The notes under the pieces: generated by a model
What the model saw: the letters and a program-made list of their open reading frames with translations, nothing else
Database searches by the model: none
Told to the model about the DNA's origin: nothing
NCBI RefSeq assembly: GCF_947488945.1
Contig: NZ_CANLBS010000015.1
Location: 1 to 64,000 of the forward strand
Length of the DNA stretch: 64,000 nt
Origin: an uncultured Streptomyces sp.
Lineage (GTDB): Bacteria; Actinomycetota; Actinomycetes; Streptomycetales; Streptomycetaceae
Direction: 5' to 3'
Made by a program: the position numbers and the translations under genes
In this document: positions 43,706 to 52,648 of the stretch, piece after piece
Layout: the number at the start of each line of letters is the position of its first letter
Position numbering within the stretch: the stretch's first letter is position 1

Positions 43706-43960
43706 GACGGTCCTTCCACGGTGCGGGCCACCCCCGACGGCGAACCGGGGACGGCATCCCCGTTTCACGGGAACACAGATGCAAACGGGGACGAGGACCC
43801 CGGTTATTTCACGCACCCCTGTGACCTGCGCCACACGCATGCGCTCCGGGAAACCATCCGATCGGCGCACCCGACGGGCGGCCCCGGACCCCCCGCACGA
43901 GGCTGATCGACAGAGCGCAGTCAGGGGTCGGCCGACTGCCGCGGACCCGAAGGCGGCCGT

Positions 43961-45241
43961 ATGCAGAAGCCACGCCGGGAGATACGCAGAAACCGCCGCC
44001 GGGTCGCCCTCGGCGGGACGGCCGCCCTGGCCCTCGCCGTGCTGGCGTCGGCCAGCACCGCGCTCCCCGTCTTCAGCCGCGCCTCGTCCGGGCCGGTCGC
44101 CCTCCCCCACGAGCCGGGCGGGCTGGGGCCGTGCCGCATCTCCTCGGCGATGGGGGTGCAGATGTCCGAGGGGATGCCGACCTCCATCGGCTACGCCCGC
44201 TCCACCGGCGAGGTCCGGGCACTGAACCTCATGATCGACTTCCCCGACGCGAAGGGCTCCGGGAAGGCCGCGGACCGCCTCGCGGAATTCTTCCCGCAGA
44301 CCTCGGACTGGTTCCGCACCAGCTCGTACGGCCGCCTCGTCTACCGCCCCGAGGCACCCCTGAAGTCCTGGCTCCGGATGCCGCTGCCCTTCGCGGACTA
44401 CGGCATCGAGCGGGGCTCCCCGTACGAACCGGGCTACCGCAAGCTGGTCAAGGACATGGTCACGGCCGCCGACCCGAAGGTCGACTTCTCCGCGTACGAC
44501 CTGGTCAACGTCCTGGTCACGCCCAACGCCGGACCCTCCGCCCTGGACACCGTCCTCTCGGTCACCTTCTCCGGCAACGAGGACGCCCCCTACGCGGACG
44601 GGGTGCCGCTGTCCAACACGTCCTTCGTCTACAGCCGCCAGGACGACGGCTCGGGCTCGTACGCCGAGACCGGCTACCGTGTGCTGCCCCACGAGAACGG
44701 CCACGTGTTCGGGCTCCCCGACCTCTACACCATGGAGGGCGGCGGCTCCGTCGGGCACTGGGACATCATGTCCGAGGACTGGGGGGCCAACAACGACTTC
44801 CTCGGCTGGCACAAGTGGAAGCTGGGCTGGCTCGACGACGACCAGGTGCACTGCGCCACCGAGTCCGGCACCAGCGACCACACCCTCGGCCCGCTGGCCG
44901 CGTCCGGCGGACCCAAACTGGCCGTGATCCCGCTGAGCGAGCAGTCCGGCTACGCCGTCGAGGTACGGACCGCCGCCGGCAACGACGAGGCCGTGTGCCG
45001 CCCCGGTGTCCTCATATACAAGGTCAGCTCCGACGTCGACACCGGCCAGGGCCCGGTCTCCGTCGCCGACAGCACCGGCGACAGCGGCGGCTGCACCCGC
45101 CGCCCCAACGTCCACGCCGAACTCTCCGACGCCCCCTTCCGGCCCGGCGAGACCTTCACCGACCGCGCCAACGGGATACGCGTATCGGTGGTCGACGAGG
45201 ACACGGACGGCAACTACCGGATCCGGGTGACCCGTTCGTGA
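43961..45241 (+). CDS. Secreted M6-family metalloprotease
   Basis: A 426-residue zinc protease. The signal peptide has a basic N-region (KPRREIRRNRRR) and hydrophobic core ALGGTAALALAVLASA (16-31). The zinc site is His244-Glu245-x2-His248-x2-Gly251-x2-Asp254 (HENGHVFGLPD), the M6 (immune inhibitor A-like) pattern, with Met-turn candidate DIMSEDWG about 20 residues later. Family enzymes degrade extracellular proteins or antimicrobial peptides. ATG 43961. It is convergent with the MBL gene and shares a terminator. Confidence 0.9.
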   Translation: MQKPRREIRRNRRRVALGGTAALALAVLASASTALPVFSRASSGPVALPHEPGGLGPCRISSAMGVQMSEGMPTSIGYARSTGEVRALNLMIDFPDAKGSGKAADRLAEFFPQTSDWFRTSSYGRLVYRPEAPLKSWLRMPLPFADYGIERGSPYEPGYRKLVKDMVTAADPKVDFSAYDLVNVLVTPNAGPSALDTVLSVTFSGNEDAPYADGVPLSNTSFVYSRQDDGSGSYAETGYRVLPHENGHVFGLPDLYTMEGGGSVGHWDIMSEDWGANNDFLGWHKWKLGWLDDDQVHCATESGTSDHTLGPLAASGGPKLAVIPLSEQSGYAVEVRTAAGNDEAVCRPGVLIYKVSSDVDTGQGPVSVADSTGDSGGCTRRPNVHAELSDAPFRPGETFTDRANGIRVSVVDEDTDGNYRIRVTRS

Positions 45242-45242
45242 G

Positions 45243-45275
45243 CCGGTGCCGCCCCGCGCGTGGGGGCGGCACCGG
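45243..45275. terminator. Bidirectional terminator between protease and MBL genes
   Basis: A 13-bp perfect stem (CCGGTGCCGCCCC at 45243-45255 with 45263-45275), 7-base loop, immediately after the protease stop. Confidence 0.75.
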
Positions 45276-45317
45276 TGCGGAGGGCCGCTCCCGGTCGGGC
45301 GGGCCCGCGGGCCGCGG

Positions 45318-46172
45318 TCACACGGGATGCCAGTCGGCGCCCCCGTCCCTCCCGTGCGGGACGACGCGTCCGAAGACGACGTCCGCGAAGTGGATGCCGA
45401 AGCCCAGGGTGCCCGGCTGCCCCAATTCGGCGATCAGGCGGCGCCGTTGGACTTCCGAGCGGGACGGGTCGCTGTCGGGCGCCGTGAACCACTCCGGGTG
45501 CCTGACCTGGAACGGGGAGTGCAGCGCGTCCCCGAACGCCAGCAGTCTCTCGCCCCGTGAGGTGATGGTGAAGCCGGTGTGGCCCGCCGTGTGACCGGGC
45601 AGGGCCAGAGCCCGCACCCCGGGGAAGACCTCTTCCCCGGGAACGACCAGCCGTATCCGGGCTTCCACGGCCGCCACCGCGACACTGGAGAGCCCTGCCA
45701 CCAGGTGACGGTTCTCCCACTCGCTCTCGGGCACCGCGAAGGTGGCGCGGGTGAACCGCGGCGGCACGACGCACGCCCAGCCGATGTGGTCCGCGTGCAG
45801 ATGGGTGAGGGCCACCACCTCGATCTGCTCGGGCGCCGTGCCGAGCAGGACCAGGTTGTCGAGCAGCGAGCCGCCGTGGACGGTTCCCAGATAGGGGTGG
45901 CCGGGGTCCTCCGGCGCGGAGTGGGGGCCGAATCCCGCGTCGATCAGCAGCGACCGGGAGCCGTTCTGGACGAGCAGGCCGCCGGTGTTGGCGACCAGCC
46001 GTGCGGTGTCGTTGAGGTACGGACCGTGGGCGGACGGCGTGCCGTCCGCGGTCCGCGGCCCGGGCCCGGGCGGCCTGAGCAGCATGGCACCGTCGGGCAC
46101 GTAGCTGACCCTCAGGTCGCCGATCCGCACCGAGCGCACGGCGGACGGCCTGCGCAGTCTCCTGTCGTTCAC
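45318..46172 (-). CDS. MBL-fold metallohydrolase
   Basis: A 284-residue metallo-beta-lactamase-fold hydrolase. The zinc motif HLHADH covers His124, His126, Asp128 and His129; LPGHTAGHTGF (about 190-200) supplies the next His; FGDALHSPFQ the bridging Asp; GFGIHF near the C-terminus the last His. The layout resembles AHL-lactonase/MPD-like members rather than true beta-lactamases, and there is no signal peptide. GTG 46172 is behind AGGAGAT. Co-directional with the MFS gene upstream (about 200 bases apart). Confidence 0.87.
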   Translation of the reverse strand: MNDRRLRRPSAVRSVRIGDLRVSYVPDGAMLLRPPGPGPRTADGTPSAHGPYLNDTARLVANTGGLLVQNGSRSLLIDAGFGPHSAPEDPGHPYLGTVHGGSLLDNLVLLGTAPEQIEVVALTHLHADHIGWACVVPPRFTRATFAVPESEWENRHLVAGLSSVAVAAVEARIRLVVPGEEVFPGVRALALPGHTAGHTGFTITSRGERLLAFGDALHSPFQVRHPEWFTAPDSDPSRSEVQRRRLIAELGQPGTLGFGIHFADVVFGRVVPHGRDGGADWHPV

Positions 46173-46376
46173 GGGTCGATCTCCTGCCGAAGGGCCCCGG
46201 CACCGGGTGCGGTGCCACGACGGGCCGGGACGAGGCGCGGATTCCGGTCGGAGCCGGTACCGGAGGGGCGCGCCCGTCCGCCCGGGCGGGGGCGGAAGGA
46301 CGCGCCGTGCCCCCGTCGGCCCCCCGCCGCGGCGCCGGTGGGCGCCGTACCGCGTGCGGGCCGACGGGGGAGCCCG

Positions 46377-47852
46377 CTAGGCAGCGGTCCGCTTGCGCAG
46401 GACGGTCGCCGCCAGCGCCGCGCCGGCCAGGGCGACGGCGCCCGCGGTGACCATGCCCGCGTGCAGTCCGCCCAGGGTCGCCGCGGCGTCCGGCGCGGAG
46501 CCACCGGCGAGCGAGGTGGTGCGTGCCGCCGCGATGGCGCTCAGGCCCGCGACTCCGATGGCTGCCACGTACTGGGGGAGCTGGGACAGGCCGCCGACGA
46601 CCCCCTGGTCCTCCTCGACGACACCGGTGGTCATGACGGTGATGAAGGAGACGACGCTGAAGACGTGGCCGAGGCCCATCACCGAGGACGTGACGATGAG
46701 GACCGGAAGGTTCACCGTCTCCGGCAGCAGGAACATCGCCACCGTGCCGATGCCCTGGATCAGGAGGCCCGCGGCCAGCACCCGGGCCCCGCCGAAGCGA
46801 CCGAGGAGGCGGGCGACGTACATGCCGCCGAGCATGGCGGCCGCGCCCTCGCCCAGGTAGCTCAGACCGGCCTGCAGGGGGGTGAAACCGAGGACGTTCT
46901 GCATGTAGAGGCTGAGCAGGACGGTGGTGCCCGCGCACATGCCGAAGGTGATGACGCCGAACAGACCCGACCACTTGACGGTGGGCCGGTTCAGGACGGT
47001 GAGCGGGATCAGGGGCTCCGGGTGGCGCCGCTCGACGAGCAGGAAGGCGCCCAGCAGCACGGCGCCCGCGACGACGGAGCCCAGCGAGTCCAGCCGCACC
47101 CAGCCCTTGTCGCCGCCGGTGGAGATGCCGTAGACGAGTCCGAACAGACCCAGGGTGGCCAGAACGGCACCGGGGACGTCCATCCTCTTGGCGGCGGACG
47201 ACTCGCGCATCTTCGGCAGGGCGAGGGCGCCCGCCAGCGCGAGGGCGCCCATGACGCACAGGACGACCATGGTCCAGCGCCAGCTGAAGCCGCTGGTGAT
47301 GACTCCGCCGCCCAGCGCGCCGAGCACGAACCCGAGCGACATGACGGCGCCGTTGAGCCCGAGGGCGCGGGCCCGCTGCGGCCCCTCCGGGAAGTAGCCC
47401 GTCATCAGGGCGATGGCCGCCGGGGCGATCATCGCCGCGGCAGTGCCCTGCCCGACACGGGTGGCGATCAGGACGCCGGGGTTGCCGGCGAGCGCGGCTC
47501 CCAGCGAGAACAGCGTGAACAGGGCGACCCCGAAGGTGAACAGCTTCTTGCGGCCCACCAGATCGGCGACGCGTGCGAACAGCGGCAGCAGGCTCGCGGA
47601 GGGCAGCAGGCTCGCGGTCGCCACCCACTGGAGGGTGCCCGGCGAGGAGAAGCCCAGGCTGCTGCCGATGTCGGGCAGGGCCACGGTGACGATGGAGAAG
47701 TCCAGGCCGCACATGAAGGTCGCGCAGCATAGCGTGATCAGAACCAGCCAGCCGCGGGTGCTGAACGCGCCGTCTCCGGCGGCGGTGGGCGGCTCCGGCA
47801 GCAGGAGATCGGGGGCGGCCCCCGCGGGGGGCGAGGATTCTGTGACGGTCAT
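46377..47852 (-). CDS. MFS transporter, DHA2-type (14 TM)
   Basis: A 491-residue exporter. Visible: LDFSIVTVALPDIG (TM1, about 50-63), ARVADLVGRKKLFTFG (loop 2-3, about 94-109), GFVLGALGGGVITSGFSWRWTMVV (motif C region, about 155-178). It is divergent from a LysR regulator, the normal arrangement for an inducible efflux pump. ATG 47852. The substrate is not assignable. The two MFS exporters of this window (here and 40833-42383) are only distantly similar. Confidence 0.9.
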   Translation of the reverse strand: MTVTESSPPAGAAPDLLLPEPPTAAGDGAFSTRGWLVLITLCCATFMCGLDFSIVTVALPDIGSSLGFSSPGTLQWVATASLLPSASLLPLFARVADLVGRKKLFTFGVALFTLFSLGAALAGNPGVLIATRVGQGTAAAMIAPAAIALMTGYFPEGPQRARALGLNGAVMSLGFVLGALGGGVITSGFSWRWTMVVLCVMGALALAGALALPKMRESSAAKRMDVPGAVLATLGLFGLVYGISTGGDKGWVRLDSLGSVVAGAVLLGAFLLVERRHPEPLIPLTVLNRPTVKWSGLFGVITFGMCAGTTVLLSLYMQNVLGFTPLQAGLSYLGEGAAAMLGGMYVARLLGRFGGARVLAAGLLIQGIGTVAMFLLPETVNLPVLIVTSSVMGLGHVFSVVSFITVMTTGVVEEDQGVVGGLSQLPQYVAAIGVAGLSAIAAARTTSLAGGSAPDAAATLGGLHAGMVTAGAVALAGAALAATVLRKRTAA

Positions 47853-48003
47853 CAGGAAGATCCCTTCGAAGAACGGTCGGCCTGACGAGCATCGATCCGT
47901 GGATCGTGCGCAACAAGGACGTTCTGTGCAACGATCGATTCGCCGGGTTCATCGTTCGAGGTGGCCGGGCGACGAGGGGCGGTAACCCGACGACGGGGGA
48001 GAC

Positions 48004-48945
48004 ATGGAACGCCAGGAGATCGAGATCTTTCTGACGCTGGCGGAAGAGCTGCACTTCGGACGGACCGCCGAACGCGTGGGTGTCTCGCAGAGCCGGGTCA
48101 GCCAGACCATCGCCAAGCTGGAGCGCCGCATCGGCGCCAAACTGTTCGAGCGCAGCAGCCGGCACGTGACCACGACGGCCATCGGCGAGCAGCTCAGGGG
48201 CGGCATCGGCCCCGCCCAGCGCCGTATCGAGGAGGCGATAGCCGCGGCCATGGCTGCCGGGCGGGGCATCACCGGGACGCTGCGCATCGGCTTCTCCGGT
48301 GCGTTCACGGGACACGTGCTGCACAGCGTCGCGGCGGTGTTCGGGCGCGAGCACCCGGGCGTGGACGTGCAGATCCGACAGGTTCAGATCTCCGACCCCT
48401 ACGGGCCGCTGCGCGCGGGGGACATCGACCTCCAGGTCACCGAACTCCCCGTGTCGGAGCCGGACCTGACGACAGGTCAGGTGCTCCTCTCCCAGCCCCG
48501 GGTGCTGCTGATGCCGTCCACGCATCCGTTCGCGCGGCGCCAGGCGCTGAGCGTGGAGGATCTGGCGGAGGCCACCCTGCTGACGGTGACCAGTCCCGTG
48601 CCGGCGCACTGGCTGGACCATCACTTCCCGCGGCGGACCCCGTCGGGGCGGCCCATCCCGCACGGCCAGGCGATCACGCACTGGGAGGACGCGCTCTCGC
48701 TGGTCCTGGCGGGCAAGGGGGTGACGCCGGTGGCGGCCGCGGGGGCCCGCTACTACGCGCGGCCCGGCCTGGTGTTCCGGCCGTTCACCGACGCACCCCG
48801 CATCGAATACGCCCTCCTGTGGCCCGCCGACCACGAGACGGGCCGGCTGCGCGCCTTCGTCGGAGCGGCCGTGGAGCACGTGCGTGCACTGGGCGGCCCG
48901 GAACGGGCGCTGGAGACCCTGTGGGAGTCCGAGGGCGCGGGTTGA
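48004..48945 (+). CDS. LysR-family transcriptional regulator
   Basis: A 313-residue LTTR. The N-terminal winged helix (residues 4-63, ERQEIEIFLTLAEELHFGRTAERVGVSQSRVSQTIAKLERRIGAKLFER span) is followed by a periplasmic-binding-protein-like sensor (GTLRIGFSGAFTGHVLH..., DIDLQVTELPVSEPDL, GKGVTPVAA). ATG 48004. Divergent from the MFS exporter at 47852; the 151-base gap holds GTGCGCAAC and GTGCAACGATCG repeats (47907-47938) suited to LTTR binding. Confidence 0.88.
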   Translation: MERQEIEIFLTLAEELHFGRTAERVGVSQSRVSQTIAKLERRIGAKLFERSSRHVTTTAIGEQLRGGIGPAQRRIEEAIAAAMAAGRGITGTLRIGFSGAFTGHVLHSVAAVFGREHPGVDVQIRQVQISDPYGPLRAGDIDLQVTELPVSEPDLTTGQVLLSQPRVLLMPSTHPFARRQALSVEDLAEATLLTVTSPVPAHWLDHHFPRRTPSGRPIPHGQAITHWEDALSLVLAGKGVTPVAAAGARYYARPGLVFRPFTDAPRIEYALLWPADHETGRLRAFVGAAVEHVRALGGPERALETLWESEGAG

Positions 48946-48972
48946 ACGTCCCGGGCGCACCCCGGACACGAG

Positions 48973-49506
48973 TCAGCGCACCACTCCCGCGACCGACAGA
49001 TAGCGCTGGTCGGGACGGTCCTGAAGCATCACGTGGTGCAGCGACCTGGTGGGCGGCCATCCGCGGCGCAGCGACTGGTAGACGTCGAGGGCCGCCGCTC
49101 CGCGCCCCGGCGCGTACAGGGCGCGCGGCAACTGGGCGTGTGCGTTCCCGTGGTACGGATACTCCTCGACCAGCCCGACGGCCTCGCCGACCCCCTCCTG
49201 GAACCGGCCGCTCGACAGCAGCGCGTCCACCCGCACGTCGCGCGCCGCGAGGCGGGCTTCCTGCAACACCCGGGAGTGCGCGGAGAGCTGACTGCCGGGG
49301 GGACGTTGCAGAACGGAGTGCCGCGCCACATCACGAGCGCCCGCCCACCCGCCCGCCCGCCCGAGGACATCGGTGGCCGCCTGCGCGTCACGCTCCGCCA
49401 TCGGGCCGCGCGCAGCCAGGACCGGACGCTCGAACCGCGAGTCGTCGTGGGGTGCCGGGCGGCGAAGCGAGTGAAGCCACGAGCGGCAGCCGCCTGACAG
49501 CCACAC
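48973..49506 (-). pseudogene. Truncated SARP/AfsR-type regulator (BTAD remnant)
   Basis: A 177-codon open frame whose middle part (residues about 80-155: LQEARLAARDVRVDALLSSGRFQEGVGEAVGLVEEYP...HAQLPRALYAPGRGAAALDVYQSLRR) is the bacterial transcriptional activator domain of SARP regulators. The N-terminal DNA-binding half is missing; its upstream end is at the IS5-family element (49575). The frame also shows losses (LHHVMLQD for the usual tail). I read it as a degraded fragment of an antibiotic-pathway regulator. No ribosome-binding site supports the apparent start. Confidence 0.6.
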
Positions 49507-49574
49507 CCAACACCCCTGGGCGCTCCAACCCTACGAATGGCTTGATCAATCCGATCAAGACGGTGGAGCCGCCG

Positions 49575-50578
49575 CCTGAGAAAGTGTTGGGTAACTGGTT
49601 GATTACTCGTGGTCGAGGTCGTCGGTGAGGCGTCGGGCCGCTTCGGTTTCGATGGGGCCGTGGGGTTCGATGGTCTCGCCGGCGAGGCGGGCGGCCATGA
49701 GCCGGATCATCGCAACCTTGATCATGGCTTCGGCGTGCGCCGTCTTGCGCTCGTAGTCGCGGGCCAACCGTCTGCACCGTCCCAGCCAGGAGAATGTTCG
49801 TTCCACCACCCACCTGCGGGGCAGCACCTGGAAGCCTTTCACGTCCGCGTTGCGTGGTAGTGCGACGATTTCGACGTTCTCGTTGTCCGCCGCCCAGCGG
49901 ATCAGTCCGGAATCGACGCGATTGACGTAGCCGCCGTCGACCCAGACCAGGCCGACCTGCGGAAACAGCTCCCGGATGCCGGTGAGGACCAGTTTCGCTC
50001 CGGCCCGGTCCTGGACCGAAGCGGGAGTGCACCACGGCGCGCAGTACGAGCCCGCAGGTGTCCACCAGCAGATGGCGCTTCCGCCCGCGCACCCGTTTTC
50101 CCGCGTCGTAACCGATGCTCTCGCCACCCTGATGGGACTTCGCCGACTGCGAGTCCAGCACCGCGGCCGACGGCTCCGGATCACGACCGTCGGCCACCCG
50201 GATGCGGTCCCTCAACGCGTCATGGACCCGGTCCCAGGTCCCGTCTGCCGCCCATGACCTGAACCACCGGTAGGCGACGTCCCAGGGCGCAAGATCATGC
50301 GGAACCAGCCGCCAGGCACACCCAGTGCCCAGCACATACAGCACCGTGTCCAGGACCAGCCGGCGCGAGAACTTCAGCGGACGGCCACCGCGCCGCAGGT
50401 CACGCACGGGCAGAAGCGGCTCGATCACCGCCCACTGAGCGTCCGTCAACGACGTCTCGTAGCAAGGCTTACAGGAGCAGACGCACATGTAGATGATCTT
50501 CGCTGGCGCCCGACCCGCGAAGATCACCACCCGTCGGCAACAGAACGCAAGCGATCAGTTACCCAACACTTTCTGAGG
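49575..50578 (-). mobile_element. IS5-family insertion sequence, nearly complete
   Basis: About 1.0 kb bounded by 23-base inverted repeats that differ at one position: left 49575-49597 (CCTGAGAAAGTGTTGGGTAA...) and right 50556-50578 read on the other strand (CCTCAGAAAGTGTTGGGTAA...). It carries one DDE transposase gene on the minus strand, frameshifted (next entry). No clear target duplication is visible, and the exact outer bases are uncertain by 2-3. Confidence 0.8.
49603..50488 (-). pseudogene. IS5-family transposase, frameshifted
   Basis: Frame 1 starts at ATG 50488 (MCVCSCKPCYETSLTDAQWAVIE, a typical IS5-group N-terminus), includes the first catalytic Asp (AVLDSQSAKSH) and runs to about 50025. 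The reading then continues in another frame (ASVQDRAGAKLVLTG...) with the second Asp (VWVDGGY) and the Glu region (RWVVERTFSWLGRCRRLARDYE). The switch falls at a GGG at 50023-50025 (CCC on the coding strand): removing one C restores ...VVHSASVQDRAG. It could be a mutation or programmed slippage. No A-run slippery site is seen. Confidence 0.8.
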
Positions 50579-50951
50579 CCCCGTGGCGGCGGGGCTGGTG
50601 CGGAAGACGCACGGGTGCCCCGGATCCGGAGCACGGCCCCGGACGCGCCTCCGCGGCCGAGCCGTCCGGAACCACATCTCCGTATGGCGAGTGAGCCCAC
50701 CCGCTACACTGTCGGCGGTGGCCCGGCCTCACGGACGGACCACGACCTGGCGACAGACAGACCACAAGCGTCGCAGCCCTCTGCGGCGGCTTCGGACCTG
50801 GTTGTCGGCAGAACCCCGCCTTCGTAGGATGTGTCGAAAACTCTCGAAACGCAGGTCACCGGCTTGGCTCTCTGGGAGTGAAAACGACCTCCCCCGGAAT
50901 TCAAAACGCCGCCAGCGTGCACACCCCTCCCACCGGCCGCCGTGGCTGGGG
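50579..50951. other. Degenerate intergenic DNA between IS remnants
   Basis: 373 bases with no supportable gene on either strand; all frames lack Streptomyces codon bias or are broken. I searched it for the missing N-terminal half of the SARP gene and did not recognise it. Confidence 0.45.
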
Positions 50952-51493
50952 ATGGTCAGCGACAACTGGACCAGGCACGGCATCCCTCACACCGTCTCTG
51001 CCGCGCTCTTGGCGTGAGCGAGCCATGGTTCCACAAATAACGCAACCGCAGGCTCACCGAGCGTGAACTGCGCAGACAGCGGCTGGCCAACGAGATCAAG
51101 GAAATCTTCATTCTGCTGGTCCGCAAGGGCTGGCGGGTCTCGATGAACAACGTCGCGAAGCTGATGCTGATGGCCAAACTCGGCCTCGTCGGCCGAGACG
51201 CCGAAGCGGGTTGGCCAGGCCGGGGAAACTGCCGGCTGCACCGGACTTCGCCCAGCGGGCCTTCACCGCCGAGGAACCCGATCTCGCCTGGGCGGGCGAC
51301 ATGACGGAGATCGCCACGGAGGAGCGCAAACTCTACCTCGCCACGGTGATCGACCCGTTCTCCCGGGCGCCTGCTCGGCTACGCGATGAGTGCCCACCAC
51401 GACACGGACCTGGTCGTGGCCGCGCTGAACAGTGCAGCGGCCACCCGCAGCGGTGACGTCCGTGGCGTGATCTTCCATTCCGATCGCGGCAGC
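50952..51493 (+). pseudogene. IS3-family transposase (OrfB) remnant
   Basis: The frames read, in order, MVSDNWTRHGIPHTVSAALLA, then VSEPWFHK-stop-RNRRLTERELRRQRLANEIKEI, RKGWRVSMNNVAKLM, KLPAAPDFAQRAFTAEEPDLAWAGDMTEIATEERKLYLATVIDPFSR, and AHHDTDLVVAALNSAAATRSGDVRGVIFHSDRGSE. These are consecutive parts of an IS3-group OrfB (catalytic GDMTEI and HSDRGSE blocks). At least one in-frame stop (51038-51040) and several frameshifts make it dead. It ends abruptly at HSDRGSE, where IS30-like sequence begins. Confidence 0.75.
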
Positions 51494-51950
51494 GAGGGTG
51501 GATTCAACGGGTCGTCGCAACACCTGATCGTGGAGGCGTTGCATGGCAAGACCAGTGGGATAGGTGACGACGTTGACGAGGCATCAGGCGATGTGTTCGC
51601 CGGGGCGGCCTCCGGTCCGTCGGGATGTGGAGCGGGCGTTTTGGGTGAAGATCGCCGAGGTCTGACCAGCGATGACGCGGCGATCGCGTGTGGCGTGTCG
51701 GGGCCGGTCGGTTCACGGTGGTTCCGCGGGCGTGGCCGCATGCCGTCGATCCAACTCAGCCCGCCTCGGGCAGGCACCACTGTCGTTCGCAGAGCATGAG
51801 GAGATCGCGCTACTCATCACCCAGGGCGAGGGGGTGCGCGAGATCGCGCGTCGGCCGGGCAGGTCACCCTCGACCGTCTCGCGGGAGTTGCGGCGCAACG
51901 CAGGCGCACGCGGCGGCCAGCTCAACTACCTGGCCCGGAGCGCACAATTG
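51494..51950 (+). pseudogene. IS30-family transposase N-terminal remnant
   Basis: Across two or three frames one reads ARPPVRRDVERAFWVKIAE-like text (about 51600-51660), TSDDAAIACGVSGPVGSRWFRGRGRMPSIQL (51668-51760), then FAEHEEIALLITQGEGVREIARRPGRSPSTVSRELRRN (51790-51900) and ARGGQLNYLARSAQ. This is the helix-turn-helix N-terminus of an IS30-group transposase. The catalytic half is absent. It appears inserted into the IS3 copy. Confidence 0.7.
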
Positions 51951-52648
51951 ACACAGGTCAATGCGGAAGTACGGCCGACTCCATGCCGAATTTCTGCGAG
52001 GCCCGCGAGCAGCACCACCGCCCCAGAGGCGATCCGACCTGCATTCTCCACGACGGCATGGAGCAGAGCCGCGTGGCCCACAGAGCTACACCACTCAGCG
52101 GGACGCAACCAGGAGCCATACTCAGCCGTTGTCAGTGGCATGCGGTAGACGTTGTGCCGTTAACGTGTTGGGGAGATGACGCGAACGACCGCCAGTTACC
52201 GTCCCGTCGGCGCCCCCAAGTCATGGAGGGCGGTGCGCCTGCGCCGTTCAAGAGTCCACCGGAGGACGCAATACGTGGGTCGCGAAGCCGGGCAGCGTCG
52301 TCCATTGAGGCGGAAAACTTGAGACTTTAGGGGGACGTGACCTCTCGACACAGGGCAGGCACAGTCGACGCAGTGACGTTGGCTACGCCCGAGCCTTCCC
52401 GTCCGACCGAATGCATGGAGTGTCGCCCCTTGTGGCGTCCAACCTGCAGGAACAGCGACGAGGGGAGACCTCCGCCCTCTATCGTCCGTTGCGCGCTACA
52501 CCTTTAAGGATGCAATCGCGTCTCCACGCCGAAGTAGATGCACCCTCAAGGGTTCAACAACCCGTAGATCATGTGGTCAAATAGTGAAGGATATGTGGCC
52601 ATGGCGCCTTGGGGAGGGGCAGGCCGCACAGCAGGTGGGGGCAAGATC
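51951..52648. other. Non-coding spacer before the dpd genes
   Basis: About 700 bases of mixed, less GC-rich DNA without a supportable gene. A short minus-strand frame (51926-52141) has no ribosome-binding site and no recognisable product. The promoter of dpdE must lie here; no sigma-70 pair is convincing enough to mark. Confidence 0.45.

Noticed and set aside
45579..47732. A 717-codon plus-strand frame opposite the MBL and MFS genes
   Set aside because: Shadow frame; Gln/Glu/Arg/Gly-rich, no family, while the other strand encodes clear MBL and MFS proteins.
50579..50951. Missing N-terminal half of the SARP gene on the far side of the IS
   Set aside because: No SARP winged-helix sequence could be recognised in any minus-strand frame there.
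51926..52141. Short minus-strand frame of 71 codons next to the IS debris
   Set aside because: No ribosome-binding site, no recognised family and weak codon bias; may be a relic but cannot be supported.
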